Shown here one piece after another: positions 46,293-56,000 of a DNA stretch of 64,000 bases (the stretch's first letter is position 1; the number at the start of each line of letters is the position of its first letter). The stretch covers positions 372,001 through 436,000 of the forward strand of contig NZ_SUKA01000004.1 in the NCBI RefSeq assembly GCF_005049105.1, given 5' to 3'. The stretch comes from Sphingobacterium alkalisoli (GTDB taxonomy: Bacteria; Bacteroidota; Bacteroidia; Sphingobacteriales; Sphingobacteriaceae). The translations under genes and the position numbers were made by a program. The notes below the pieces were generated by a model. That model searched no databases. It had not been told where the DNA came from and saw nothing but the letters and a program-made list of their open reading frames with translations.

Positions 46293-46320
46293 TTGAACGT
46301 TTATTCAAAAAACAAAGGTA
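46293..46320 (-). promoter_or_regulatory. susC promoter with overlapping operator candidate
   Basis: On the minus strand TACCTTTG (46313-46320) matches TAnnTTTG. Immediately downstream, over the expected transcription start, lies TTGAACGTTTATTCAA (46293-46308), an inverted TTGAA/TTCAA pair. A 12-of-16 match occurs before the TetR gene at 46614-46629. Confidence 0.5.
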
Positions 46321-46549
46321 GCGGATCAACATTTATATTAATTTACCGCAATGTTATCGATTCGTTAATTATTGGGAAACCCCGCAGGCATTTTCCCTAT
46401 TTCCATCAAGCTATCAAATTGCTTATTACACTTATTAGTCGGTTAGTCACGATCGTTTATCAATATCTTTCAAGTAATAAGCTAAACGCAAGAATAAAAA
46501 GTCATTACAATTGTACAATCTTTAATTTGTCTTTGCAACATAAAAAATT

Positions 46550-46585
46550 ATGCAATCGATTGATATATTTAATGCAATCGATTGA
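46550..46585. promoter_or_regulatory. Tandem palindromic operator candidate
   Basis: ATGCAATCGATTGA occurs twice, at 46550-46563 and 46572-46585, with a 22-bp period (about two helical turns). Each copy holds the perfect palindrome CAATCGATTG. It lies 108-143 nt before the TetR start codon. Confidence 0.5.
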
Positions 46586-46613
46586 CTACTTACTACTTGC
46601 AACTTTTTATTAA

Positions 46614-46629
46614 TTGAACATTCGTTTAA
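46614..46629. promoter_or_regulatory. Second TTGAAC-type operator candidate, before tetR
   Basis: TTGAACATTCGTTTAA is an imperfect inverted repeat similar to the site at the susC promoter (12 of 16 positions), 64-79 nt before the TetR start. The pair suggests that one regulator controls both divergent units. Confidence 0.45.
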
Positions 46630-46692
46630 TATTAAAATTAAACAATGATATACAACTAAAATGTTATTTTCGTATTCGCTAATTATAAAAAA

Positions 46693-47313
46693 ATGGGACG
46701 CAAAAGCATCAAAGAATTTAGGCAGCAGGAAATCATCAAGGTCTTTTACCAAGTTGCCAAAAAGGAGGGCCTTGAAAATACCTCTATTGCCAAAATAGCT
46801 GCCGTGATGGAAATCAATCCGAGCTTGATCATCCATTATTTCAAGACGAAAGAAGAACTCACCTACGCCCTGATTGATTATATATTGGAAAAATACTTGT
46901 TGATTTACAAATTTGACAACCGGACAAAGGTCGATTTGGAACCTGTATTGGTGGAACTAATCGACCGGCTTTTTTCCAAAAAATGGAACAAATTGTTTGA
47001 CGACGGGCTGTTTTACAGTTGCTATGCGCTAAACTTCCGCGATAAAAGGATCAAGGCCATGTATAAAAAACTTCAGGATACCTTACGCCAACGTCTCGGC
47101 GCATTGCTGGAAAACTGCAAACTGCAAGGGGTGATCGCCGTTGACGATAGCCAACTCACGGCAGACCTGATTTTTGTGCTGATTGATGGCGCCTATTATT
47201 ACCTGAGTTTGGTCAAGGACGCGGAGGAATATGATCGCAAAATATCGGATTACAAAAGGCATGCGCTTTCTTTGCTCAATGCGAATCGATCAACCCCGCT
47301 TTCGGGAACCTGA
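46693..47313 (+). CDS. TetR/AcrR-family transcriptional regulator
   Basis: 206 residues. The N-terminal helix-turn-helix (about 8-55: RQQEIIKVFYQVAKKEGLENTSIAKIAAVMEINPSLIIHYFKTKEELTYALI, conserved S-x-I-A and HYFKTKEEL) is typical of TetR; the rest is a helical ligand-binding/dimerisation domain. It is divergent from the SusC-SusD-phosphoesterase operon with operator-like repeats between, so it probably represses that operon and itself. TetR control of a SusCD system is uncommon. Its 3' end overlaps the convergent membrane protein gene by 24 nt. Confidence 0.88.
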   Translation: MGRKSIKEFRQQEIIKVFYQVAKKEGLENTSIAKIAAVMEINPSLIIHYFKTKEELTYALIDYILEKYLLIYKFDNRTKVDLEPVLVELIDRLFSKKWNKLFDDGLFYSCYALNFRDKRIKAMYKKLQDTLRQRLGALLENCKLQGVIAVDDSQLTADLIFVLIDGAYYYLSLVKDAEEYDRKISDYKRHALSLLNANRSTPLSGT

Positions 47314-47553
47314 CCATCTGACAAACCGCACCAACCCAAAAACGCCGATAAGCACCCAGATGGTATTGGAGGCTATATTGGGCAAATCCGTGTGGTAAGC
47401 CGCGCTGATCAGCAGTCCCAGTCCACCCAAGGTATTGAGCAGTTGGAACCACACGCCATCGAATTTCAACACTTTGATATTTAGCAGGAGATAACCCGAG
47501 GCACAAAGCATGAAACCTAACCAGCCACACCAACAGATAACGATTGCAGACAT
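47290..47553 (-). CDS. CBU_0592-like small membrane protein
   Basis: 87 residues with three helices. CWCGWLGFMLCASGYLLLN, FQLLNTLGGLGLLISAAYHTDLPNIASNTIWVLIGVFGL matches the CBU_0592 family of small inner-membrane proteins of unknown function. An overlapping frame (47276-47560) shows no such pattern and is rejected. It is convergent with tetR and overlaps its last 24 nt. Confidence 0.75.
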   Translation of the reverse strand: MSAIVICWCGWLGFMLCASGYLLLNIKVLKFDGVWFQLLNTLGGLGLLISAAYHTDLPNIASNTIWVLIGVFGLVRFVRWSGSRKRG

Positions 47554-47754
47554 AACACAAACTTAGCTAAATTTTGCTCAGAGTCAGTTTAAAGTTAAAA
47601 ATATAAATTTAAACATCTATAACAATTCATCCTTCTTCAAGAAGAAGAAATTTATCTTTTATAAAACGAAACACACGCCTAAGCTTCAGCATTTCCTTCA
47701 TATCTCTGATGCAGTGCTTCGTCTAAATGAAGTTGCATTACTTTTGAACTTCGC

Positions 47755-48021
47755 TTAAATACTCCTCTTCCAGTGCTTTTCTATCCATACTGCTCCAATT
47801 AAGTCTTTTTCCAACATAGTATTTAATGCATCTTCTATAACTAAGATCGCCGGCTGGCTTTGTGGTGTAACCGTCAGGTCTTCCAGCCACTCCCATACAT
47901 CGTCTACCTTCTCCGGCATGTAGGTGGGGTTATCGTCGTGAACTGTATTAACGGATGTCAATACATTATATCCGTCACTTTGTAATTCCCTTAATACGGC
48001 GTGTGTAAGCTTAACAAACAT
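47755..48021 (-). CDS. Hypothetical small protein
   Basis: 88 residues, acidic: MFVKLTHAVLRELQSDGYN, then a Trp-containing segment VDDVWEWLEDLTV and the C-terminal KHWKRSI. No recognised domain, no signal peptide. The coding pattern looks genuine (no competing frame, an even amino-acid mix), but no neighbours explain its role. Confidence 0.5.
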   Translation of the reverse strand: MFVKLTHAVLRELQSDGYNVLTSVNTVHDDNPTYMPEKVDDVWEWLEDLTVTPQSQPAILVIEDALNTMLEKDLIGAVWIEKHWKRSI

Positions 48022-48326
48022 CTGCTTAATAATTTGCTATATAAACACAAACCGAATTATTTTGTTTTACTGGCTACGATATAGTTTTTTGTGGGTAATG
48101 GCAATGAATCGTGCGTACGGTCAAATGACATGCAGCTTCTGGCGAAAATTCTTTCCGAATAGCATACAATATCTGAATGAATTAGAAATACTTTTTGACA
48201 CACTGTCAATCAGTTACAAAACAAGCTAACCTGTAACATTAGTGATACTTCTTTTTTGCTACGAGATATTTTTCATACATTTTAGCAATATAAATTACTA
48301 ACGCAGTAAACTAACTACAAAACACT
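48022..48326. other. Intergenic region, divergent promoters expected
   Basis: 305 nt between divergent genes. No gene or strong structure is seen; it presumably holds the promoters of both flanking genes. Confidence 0.4.
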
Positions 48327-48590
48327 ATGAAAAAACTTCTTTATTTATTCTTGCTATTGGGACTAAGCTTGAGCTCCTGCAAAAAGGAAGATTCTAATAA
48401 AAATGCTATTGATAACTCAATTGAGTATAATGGAAAGGTATATTCGCTGGAGTTCTTAACAAGCGAAATGTCCAAAAGGTTAGAGGTATCGCAAGACTCC
48501 TTGATCTTCCATCCAGACATCAAAGCCTTTACGGTTCTTGATTATCCCGAAACCAAATGGTACCTATCACGAATTATTAAAGATAAATAA
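48327..48590 (+). CDS. Small hypothetical lipoprotein
   Basis: 87 residues with a clean lipoprotein signal (MKKLLYLFLLLG, lipobox SLSSCKKED). The mature part is about 67 residues, charged, with NGKVYSLEFLTSEMSKRLEVS. I do not recognise a family. It lies 16 nt before the ATG of the frameshifted secreted gene, so the two were probably an operon. Confidence 0.65.
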   Translation: MKKLLYLFLLLGLSLSSCKKEDSNKNAIDNSIEYNGKVYSLEFLTSEMSKRLEVSQDSLIFHPDIKAFTVLDYPETKWYLSRIIKDK

Positions 48591-48606
48591 ACCTATCCTA
48601 TCAATT

Positions 48607-49585
48607 ATGAAGTATTTATTTATAGCAATGTTTTCTGGTTTCTTTGCTGGTGGCTAATGGTCAAAATGCAAACGTATTTATAGAGGCATTTGAGGTGGAA
48701 AACCCCGCTTTACGAAATGGAAAAATTTACTATTTCAATAGCCAGAATGACACGACCTACAACTTTCGATTTTCATTAGGACGGAATATAGCGCTTCAAA
48801 GCCAATCCCTAAACGTTGAGGCATATGCGGTATTTGATTTTTACGGCACTGAATACAATGCATCAGAACTTATATCTTTATCATCATCAAATTTTAGTCA
48901 AGAAAATGGATTATCTACTGGATTTCAATTTAAGACATTCACTCTTCAATCCAATAAAAAAAATGGGAGTCTACGCTTCAAATATCGGTTCTACATTAAT
49001 GCTCCCGGCTACAATGACTGGTCACCTTGGTACTACTCCGATAAAATCTATCAAACAGAGCAATATCAACCTCCAGTACCTGTAACAACATTCGTTGGTC
49101 CTGACCAAATATGTGACGAAGGCACATATACAATTACAAATCCAGGTGTGATAACACTAGAAAACGCAACAAATATTGCGACTTTAACAAACTTGGGGAA
49201 TAATCAATATAAGGTTACTCGAATTGGAATCGGTAATGTAATACTAAAGTCTGTTCAAAATTCATTGACAGTAACTAAGTCGATTAGAGTAGGCCCCGAA
49301 GATCCAAGGATTTTCGGTCCCGCGGGGCCACTAGCATACACTGGTCTTTATACGTTTTCGGTTTCGCCAATTGCTGGTGCAACATATAATTGGACTGTTG
49401 TCGGAGCACCTCCAAATTCACTTCACAATACCAGTGGACCAACGCTGAATTTGAGAATTGGGAGCGGTTCAGGAAATCGGACGGTAAGGGTAAGCGTTCA
49501 AGCATCAACCGAATGCGGTTTGACGGGATGGGTTGAGAAAGTTATTGAACTTCAAAGTGGCGGGGTCCTCCCAGTTGAGCCTTAG
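48607..49585 (+). pseudogene. Secreted Ig/PKD-like protein with a frameshift in the signal peptide
   Basis: The ATG at 48607 reads MKYLFIAMFSGFFAGG and stops at 48657. One base more or less near 48634-48640 would join MKYLFIAMFS to VSLLVANGQ, a normal signal peptide, and continue for about 310 residues to 49585. The body has an N-terminal beta-rich part and PKD/Ig-like domains (PDQICDEGTYTI, GATYNWTVVGAPP, NRTVRVSVQASTECG). Without the repair only a TTG start at 48644 lacking a full signal remains. It may be a true mutation or a sequencing error. Confidence 0.65.
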
Positions 49586-49606
49586 GATATCCATAAGGAG
49601 AACTTC

Positions 49607-49648
49607 AAAGGCAAGCTACATTCTCTCGACATGAAGTAGCTTGCCTTT
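49607..49648 (+). terminator. Terminator after the Ig/PKD-like gene
   Basis: AAAGGCAAGCTAC (49607-49619) pairs perfectly with GTAGCTTGCCTTT (49636-49648) around a 16-nt loop. Confidence 0.75.
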
Positions 49649-49828
49649 ACACGTATATACTAACAAACTAATTGTCAGCTGAATTATTCTGTGGAAAAAG
49701 AAGGTGTCACCCTTACTTTTAATGGATCTTAAAGCATTGGCTGCTAATAAAAATCACAACAATAAATGGTGTAAGAGCAGAGTTAATTATCACAGTATAC
49801 CTTATATTAACCATGTAATAAGATATTA

Positions 49829-49978
49829 CTATGGATTCTGTTTATTTAATTTTTGTCCATATTCTTCTGGACACAAGTAATCCCGTGCAAAATATAGTCT
49901 TTTTCTATTATACCAGGTTTCTATATATTCGAATACGATTAGGGCAGCGTGCTCAGTTAATTTTGCTTCGCCAAACAT
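49829..49978 (-). mobile_element. IS3-family transposase C-terminal fragment
   Basis: A 49-codon frame reading EAKLTEHAALIVFEYIETWYN and RKRLYFARDYLCPEEYGQK matches the end of IS3-family OrfB (the FEYIExxYNRKRxHSxLGYLxPxEY pattern). The rest of the element is missing and no terminal repeats were seen. The flanks, from 49649 to 50203, hold no gene. Confidence 0.7.
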
Positions 49979-50203
49979 AACTTCCCTTCATGCTGAATTA
50001 ACTTACCACATTTATTATATTTACGATACTTTTTAAGGCAACGCATATATATAAGTATTGACGAACCGAAGGCTGAAAGCCCAGCTTGTAATCGGGAAAT
50101 AACAATGCACAGCTCTACGAAGTAAAACGAGTTATGTTAAAAAAGGCAGTTTTAATCAAAAAACAATCTGTATACAAAAATTAATAGCTCAAAATAAAAT
50201 ATT

Positions 50204-50595
50204 ATGAAAAAAATCTTTGTGATCTTAGCGACAATCGGAATTTTATTTTCCTGTGATAAGGCTGACGAAACTAGTTTCAACACTGAATTAATTGGAAGTT
50301 GATTGAAATTTTAGCTGATCCTGGAGACGGAAGCAGAACATTTTTCGCTGTAGAGAGTAATAAAATTATAAGTTTCGAGAATAATGGAATCATTACATCA
50401 ACCGGTAGATTGTGTGATATGTCAATCAATTCAGACGATCCGACTTCAGGAACTTACTCGATTTCAAACTTGACAATTAGTTCTTCTGACTGTTCGGACC
50501 TAGACTATAATTATAAATTTGAACAGACCGGAAATAAACTAATTATTTTTTATCGTTGCTTCGAAGGTTGTCGAGCTAAATACCAAAAACAATAA
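50204..50595 (+). pseudogene. Frameshifted small lipoprotein
   Basis: The ATG at 50204 encodes a lipoprotein signal (MKKIFVILATIG, lipobox LFSCDKAD) and stops at 50302 after ELIGS. The next frame continues directly with LIEILADPGDGSRTFF and runs to 50595. The join looks like the loss of seven bases between TTG repeats from an ancestral IGSWKLIEIL, a common opening in small Bacteroidota lipocalin-like lipoproteins. The combined product would be about 130 residues. Confidence 0.6.
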
Positions 50596-50734
50596 AAAAC
50601 TGCTTACAATAACTAAGTTTCGTAGTGTCCGCAGGACGAACAATGAAAACTTCAAATGACGGCTGCATTGGATGAAGACTTTAGCTAAAGGATTATATAA
50701 CAAATAATCAGCCGATTGAACAGCGAAAACGGGT

Positions 50735-51004
50735 CTCCTGATACTGGATGACTTTGGTATCCTTTGTCTGGAGCAGCAACAGCGTCTGGACCTCATGGAA
50801 ATCTTCGAAGATAGGCACGGCAGAAAAGCGAGCATTATTGCCAATCAGCTCTCCGTAGCAAGCTGGTACGATATCATAGGTGAAGATACCGTAGCAGATG
50901 CCGTCCTCGACAGAATCGTGCATGTTAAATCACACAGGATAGAATTAAAAAGGTGAAAGTCTAAAAAAAGTAATATTGTCAGTCAATAGTAATGACAACC
51001 CGTG
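50735..51004 (+). mobile_element. IS21-family IstB ATPase C-terminal fragment
   Basis: Translation from 50735 reads LLILDDFGILCLEQQQRLDL, EIFEDRHGRKASIIANQLSV, WYDIIGEDTVADAVLDRIVH, matching the end of IstB. A one-base expansion of the A run at 50947-50950 or nearby ends the frame at 50956; removing it gives ELKGESLKK and a stop at 51002-51004. The N-terminal half, IstA and terminal repeats are absent, so it is a dead remnant. Confidence 0.75.
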
Positions 51005-51346
51005 AGCCAAAATCAGGGGGTCAATATCCCCGGAAGAGGATCAGCATTTGTTCTGTTTTTTTACTGCCGGAGATTCGGAAACTATGTAAACACCGTATCG
51101 ACTTTAATATGCCCCGGGGAAAAACCTTCCAAAAACAAAAATTCAACCAGTTTATTGACAAGGTATTATTGAAAGTTTGCGAAAACAATGTTAGTTAATT
51201 GGCAGGAGCATCCCCTCGTGCAGCCTTCGGAAACCAAGCATAGAGAGCTGCGGATCAAATACTTCCGGCGCTCCACATAAAGATCATCAAGGCCTAGATT
51301 AATTATCTTTGAAATATAGTTGTTAACTGAAGCAGTTAGCACGTGT

Positions 51347-51472
51347 AAAATTCATTGCTGATGCAGTAGATAATGGCTTTCCTATATTATTAGATGTAGA
51401 AGATGCAATAACGAGATATTTTCTTTGGTATTGTAGGAAAAGTAGCTTAGGAGGTAGGTGTATTGCTAATAT
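51347..51472 (+). pseudogene. Decayed 3' fragment of a second mrp/apbC gene
   Basis: Reads IADAVDNGFPILLDVEDAIT then, after a one-base shift, FLGIVGKVA, an amber codon and EVGVLL. The real mrp ends VADAGDNGFPILLDADDAVA, YFLDIAGRVAQEVSILANR. The match covers about 40 codons and is also visible at the DNA level (for example GATAATGGCTTTCC in both). The rest of the gene is missing. The two copies lie 19 kb apart, on the same strand. Confidence 0.75.
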
Positions 51473-51507
51473 TAGAAAATTATTTTATATTTTTTAAAAT
51501 AAATATA

Positions 51508-51546
51508 AATGTTAAAATCCCTCTCTGAAGAAGGGATTTTAACATT
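51508..51546 (-). terminator. Terminator of the second SusC/SusD operon
   Basis: A 15-bp perfect stem (51508-51522 with 51532-51546, arm AATGTTAAAATCCCT) lies 18 nt past the SusD stop codon; T-rich sequence follows on the minus strand. Confidence 0.75.
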
Positions 51547-51563
51547 TAACATCTTAAAGACTA

Positions 51564-53009
51564 TTATTGAGGATTATTCGGTAGAATATCTGGATTAGCA
51601 TCTACTTCCGCCTGTGGAATCATAAACAACAATCTTGAATCTCCAGTTGGAATATTAAACTTTCCATATGTAGGATGATTGGATCCTGAATAATCTCTTA
51701 CCACACCTTCACCTAGACGTTTTATATCGAAATAAGCGAAACCTTCTCCCCAAAGCTCAATCCGTTTCTGCAATATAATCTCATCTATTAAAGCTTGTCC
51801 GCTTTTTGTGGATTTAACATATTGGGGATCTCTCTTGCTCGTAATCTCAAATAAAGCATCTCTAGCGCCTGCTTCATTATTCGATTTTGCTAATCCTTCA
51901 GCTTCGATATAATACATTAAAGCCGAACGCAGGTATATATAATCTCCTTGTGTTCTATCTGAGGTGAGATCTCTAAATTTTAAACTAATATATGGGCTGT
52001 AATCAACTCCATCATATTCTCCTCCTTCACTTCCCAAGAACATCGATTTTCTAAGATCTGTGGAAGGCATAGCGTCATATAATCGTCTATCTATCGAAAT
52101 GTTACCACCTTCTGAATATCCCTCATTGGTATTGTCAAAATGAGAGAAAAAACTTGCGACAAAGGTTGTTAATTCCGCATTCAGATCGGCACCCCACATA
52201 GTCTCGGCTTGATTGATATCGTAAAAGCCATTTTTCCATCCATCTTCTGTTAACAATGAATATGACTGTCTAGCTTGGTTAGCTAATTCCGCTGCATCAG
52301 CATATTTCCCCATTTCCAAGTAAACATCTGCCAAAAATGCTTGCGCAACACTCTTATCAACCATTTCTTTACTAGGTCGAGAATACCCATCTAACGCTAC
52401 GATGGCATCCTTCAAATCTGTTTCAATTTGAGAATAAACTTCTTCTACAGTATTTCTTTTTGATGAAAGTTCGGCTGCATTTATAGGAACACTTAAATTG
52501 GAAGCGTTACCCAAATAAGTAGGACCATAAATACGAGCTAACATAAAATGAAAATAGCCTCTTAACGCAAGCGCTTGACCTCTAATAGCTTTCAAATCAG
52601 CATCTTCAGTATCAGGAGCAACATTATTGACAATTGTGTTAACGTTTTTTATTTGTGTATAATAGGTGAACCAGGGAAAGTGTGAACGGGAATTTGTCGA
52701 CACTCGACCTGTATAATTATAATTAAACCCACCCCAATTCAAATTATCCATAATTACATCGTTACCCATTAAATCTATAACAGATAGCACCCCTTTATGT
52801 CCATAGTCCTCGTGACCAGCATAGCCAGTTGTCAAAGCAGACCGCAGAGTTGCAAAAACACCTTTCAAAGTTCCTAAGGTAGCCGCAGGTGAAGAGCCTA
52901 ACTGATCAGGATTTATTGTCGATTGTGGATCTACGTTAAGAAATTCTTTGCTACACGAAGAAAATAGAGTCCCCACAAGTAAGAGGTATATGATATTTTT
53001 CTTTTTCAT
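51564..53009 (-). CDS. SusD/RagB-family outer-membrane lipoprotein
   Basis: 481 residues with lipobox TLFSSCSKEF and the FLNVDPQST motif. Helical TPR-like region: LRGYFHFMLARIYGPTYLG, VAQAFLADVYLEMGKYADAAELANQ; C-terminal EIILQKRIELWGEGFAYFDIKRL. It binds a glycan or peptide at the surface with its SusC partner, which is 3 nt upstream. No enzyme genes follow, so the substrate is unknown. AT-rich compared with the SusD at 41172. Confidence 0.93.
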   Translation of the reverse strand: MKKKNIIYLLLVGTLFSSCSKEFLNVDPQSTINPDQLGSSPAATLGTLKGVFATLRSALTTGYAGHEDYGHKGVLSVIDLMGNDVIMDNLNWGGFNYNYTGRVSTNSRSHFPWFTYYTQIKNVNTIVNNVAPDTEDADLKAIRGQALALRGYFHFMLARIYGPTYLGNASNLSVPINAAELSSKRNTVEEVYSQIETDLKDAIVALDGYSRPSKEMVDKSVAQAFLADVYLEMGKYADAAELANQARQSYSLLTEDGWKNGFYDINQAETMWGADLNAELTTFVASFFSHFDNTNEGYSEGGNISIDRRLYDAMPSTDLRKSMFLGSEGGEYDGVDYSPYISLKFRDLTSDRTQGDYIYLRSALMYYIEAEGLAKSNNEAGARDALFEITSKRDPQYVKSTKSGQALIDEIILQKRIELWGEGFAYFDIKRLGEGVVRDYSGSNHPTYGKFNIPTGDSRLLFMIPQAEVDANPDILPNNPQ

Positions 53010-53012
53010 CTT

Positions 53013-56000
53013 TTAAAATTTTACAGTTAAACCAAGTGAAACACTTCTCAATAACGAATAGTTATTAAGAGTTAGGCCATTATTAAGCTCCCCGCCTAAC
53101 TGCATCATTCTCGGATCCATTCCTTGACGCTTTGACCACATAAATAAATTATTACCAATTACACTCACTCTAGCATTTTTTATTCCAACTCTGTCAAACG
53201 TATCATTTGATAGATCATATGAGATTCCGAAATTTTCCAAGCTTAAATAATTCGCAGATACCAGAAATAAATCAGAATTGCTGTATTGTGTTCTATCCAC
53301 ACTAGATAGGATGGGAAGAGATGCACTAGTGTTTTCTGGAGTCCAAGTATTATATACGTCTTTATGATAATTTGCTCCACTATTTCCCATACCAGTACCT
53401 TCCCCAAATAATCCCTGATATACATTATCGTAAACATAACCGCCAATCTGATAAGCAAAACCAACATTAAAAGCCAGCTTCTTATAAGATAAATCAAATC
53501 CAAAGCCACCATATAAATCTGGATGCGCAGTCTTCTTATTCAAATACTGAGTTGCAGCAGAATGTGTCGCAACCGCTTCCTTCTCTCCAGTAGCTTTTCC
53601 TGTAATAGGATCTACATCGCCCTGATACCAACTACCAAATCCTGTAATTGGATCTACACCTGCAAACTCCCTTAAATAATAAGTATATGCACTCTCTCCT
53701 TCTACGAAACGAAACACAGTTCCTGCTACAAACGGCTGAGGTAACCTTGTAATCTTGTTTTTGTAATGGGTTGCGTTTACCCACAAATTTAAATTCAAAT
53801 CTTCGGTGCGTACAATATCTCCATTAATAGAAAGTTCAACCCCGGTATTTTTCATATCGCCGATATTTTGGGATACAGCGGGTATACCGGAAGACGGAGC
53901 CTGAGGGAAATTATACAACATATCCGAAACTTGTCTAGTAAAGAATTCGAAGTCTACATTTAATCGATTAGCAAATAATCCTAGTTCAAAACCAGTATTA
54001 AAGTTTCGAGACACCTCCCATTTCAAATCCTCAGTTCCTGTATAAACCTGCTTAATAGAAGGGTTACCATCTGCATCTGCAGTAATTTCAAATTGATCAA
54101 GATAAGGATAATAATTACGATTGAATCCAAAGTGACTTCTATGATCCATTGCAACATATGATGGATAATATAAGTTATCATTTCCTTGTTCACCATAACT
54201 AATTTTCAGTTTCAAATTAGAAATTGAATTAACGCCTGCAAAAAAACTCTCATTAGATACTATCCAAGCTCCACCAAGTCCATAAAAATTACCCCATCTG
54301 TGATCAGGATGAAATACGGAAGATCCATCTCTTCTATATGAAGCATTTAAATAATATCTGTTAGAATAACTATAGTTTAACTTAGACAAATATCCCTCAA
54401 CCTTATAAAGATCTGCATATCCATTTAACGCACTGTATTTACTTGCATTTGACAAAAACTCTTCGTTAGGGATAACAATCATAGTTTTAGTTCCCGACAA
54501 GAGCTTGTTTGAATAATCTGAAGTTTCATGCCCAATCATCAAATTTAATGTATGATCTCCAAAAGATTTATCAAAACTCAATAACTGTTGATTTGTTATT
54601 GTCTGAGCAATAGTAATTGCATTGGTCAAAGATCCGCCATAAGGCGCTGCGTCTCCCCCCTCTTCAGTAGCATATCGAAATCTATTACCCCCAAGATAAT
54701 CATAACCTAAATTATAGGTGAAGTTAAAATACTTCAAGAAATCAAAAGAAGCATATGCTCTTAATCCCAAGTTCGTATTATTGTTTTTTTGACTATTCAG
54801 TAAAGTTGTGGCATATGGATTCATATTAGTAATGTATGGCCGATTTGTGGCACTACCATCTGGATTGGTTGTCTCTCCTCTTCCCCAATCGTATAATTCA
54901 CGTCCGTCCGCATTATAAAGCATTTCACCTTGTGCATTTCTTGCGAAAATTGGATAGATTGGAGCCATATTCCTAGACCAAGAAAACAAATTAGAAAAGG
55001 TAGCGGATTCCTTTCCGGCTTGAGGATCTCGAGCCTTGGTACTTGCAAAATTTATATTTGTACCTAATTTCATGAATTCGTATGGCCTAAATTCCAAATT
55101 TGCTCTCGATGAAATCCTATCAAATCCAGAATTAACGACATAACCTTCGTCTTGTAGGTAGCCGCCAGATAAATAAGCAGAAATTTTATCAGTAGCATAA
55201 CCGATATTTAGTGAATGTTCATGTCTGATACTATTGTCAAACAAATAGTCATTCCAATCATCATGATAAAGCAAGGAAGCGTTAGGATTAATTTTTCCGG
55301 TCAGAGGATCAACGATCTGATTGTTGGATACATCAAAAATGTTATAACCTAAATCCCCAAACAGGCCATTAGTAGCAGCAGTTCGTGCGTCAGAATCCGA
55401 TTGTCCATTTACTAAAGCACCCAATCTCAACCTTTGCCATCTTAGTTCATAGTATTCTTGAGGATCAGTTATATAATCGTAATCTTTTGCTGTTCTAGAG
55501 TTAACCCCGACACGCGAATCAAAGCTTATATCTACTTTACCACTTTGTTTTCCTTTTTTCGTAGTAATAATAATTACGCCATTCGCTCCTCTACTGCCAT
55601 ACAATGCATTTGCAGAAGCATCTTTCAAGAATGACATTTCTTCAATATCTTGAGCAGATATTGCCGCAATGTCTCCATTGTAGGGAACACCGTCAACAAC
55701 ATAAAGTGGGTCGTTTGATGAAGAAATAGAACCTAGACCTCGAAACCTTACGGTTGCGGGTGCCCCCGGTTGTCCAGTGGTAGAACGTATCTGAACGCCT
55801 CCAACTTTACCAGCGAGTGATTGAACTACATTAGCTGTTTGAACTTGTTCCAGATCCTTTGCCTTTAATGTGGAAATTGACCCCGCAATAGATTCCTTTG
55901 TCTGAGTACCATATGCAGTGACTACAACTTCATCCAATGCTTCTTCATCTCCAACTAATTGTACATTTAAAACTGTTTGAGTTCCTACAGGCACACGTTG

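Noticed and set aside
46550..46585. Tandem palindromes considered as insertion-sequence ends
   Set aside because: The units are direct repeats only 22 bp apart with no transposase gene between or nearby.
47276..47560. 94-codon minus-strand ORF
   Set aside because: It overlaps the CBU_0592-like membrane protein in another frame; only the 47290-47553 frame has the family pattern and three membrane helices.
50539..50844. Minus-strand ORF of 101 codons
   Set aside because: It is antisense to the lipoprotein remnant and the IstB fragment, both of which are recognisable on the plus strand.
50992..51198. 68-codon plus-strand ORF after the IstB fragment
   Set aside because: No recognisable domain; it probably represents residual IS-flanking DNA.
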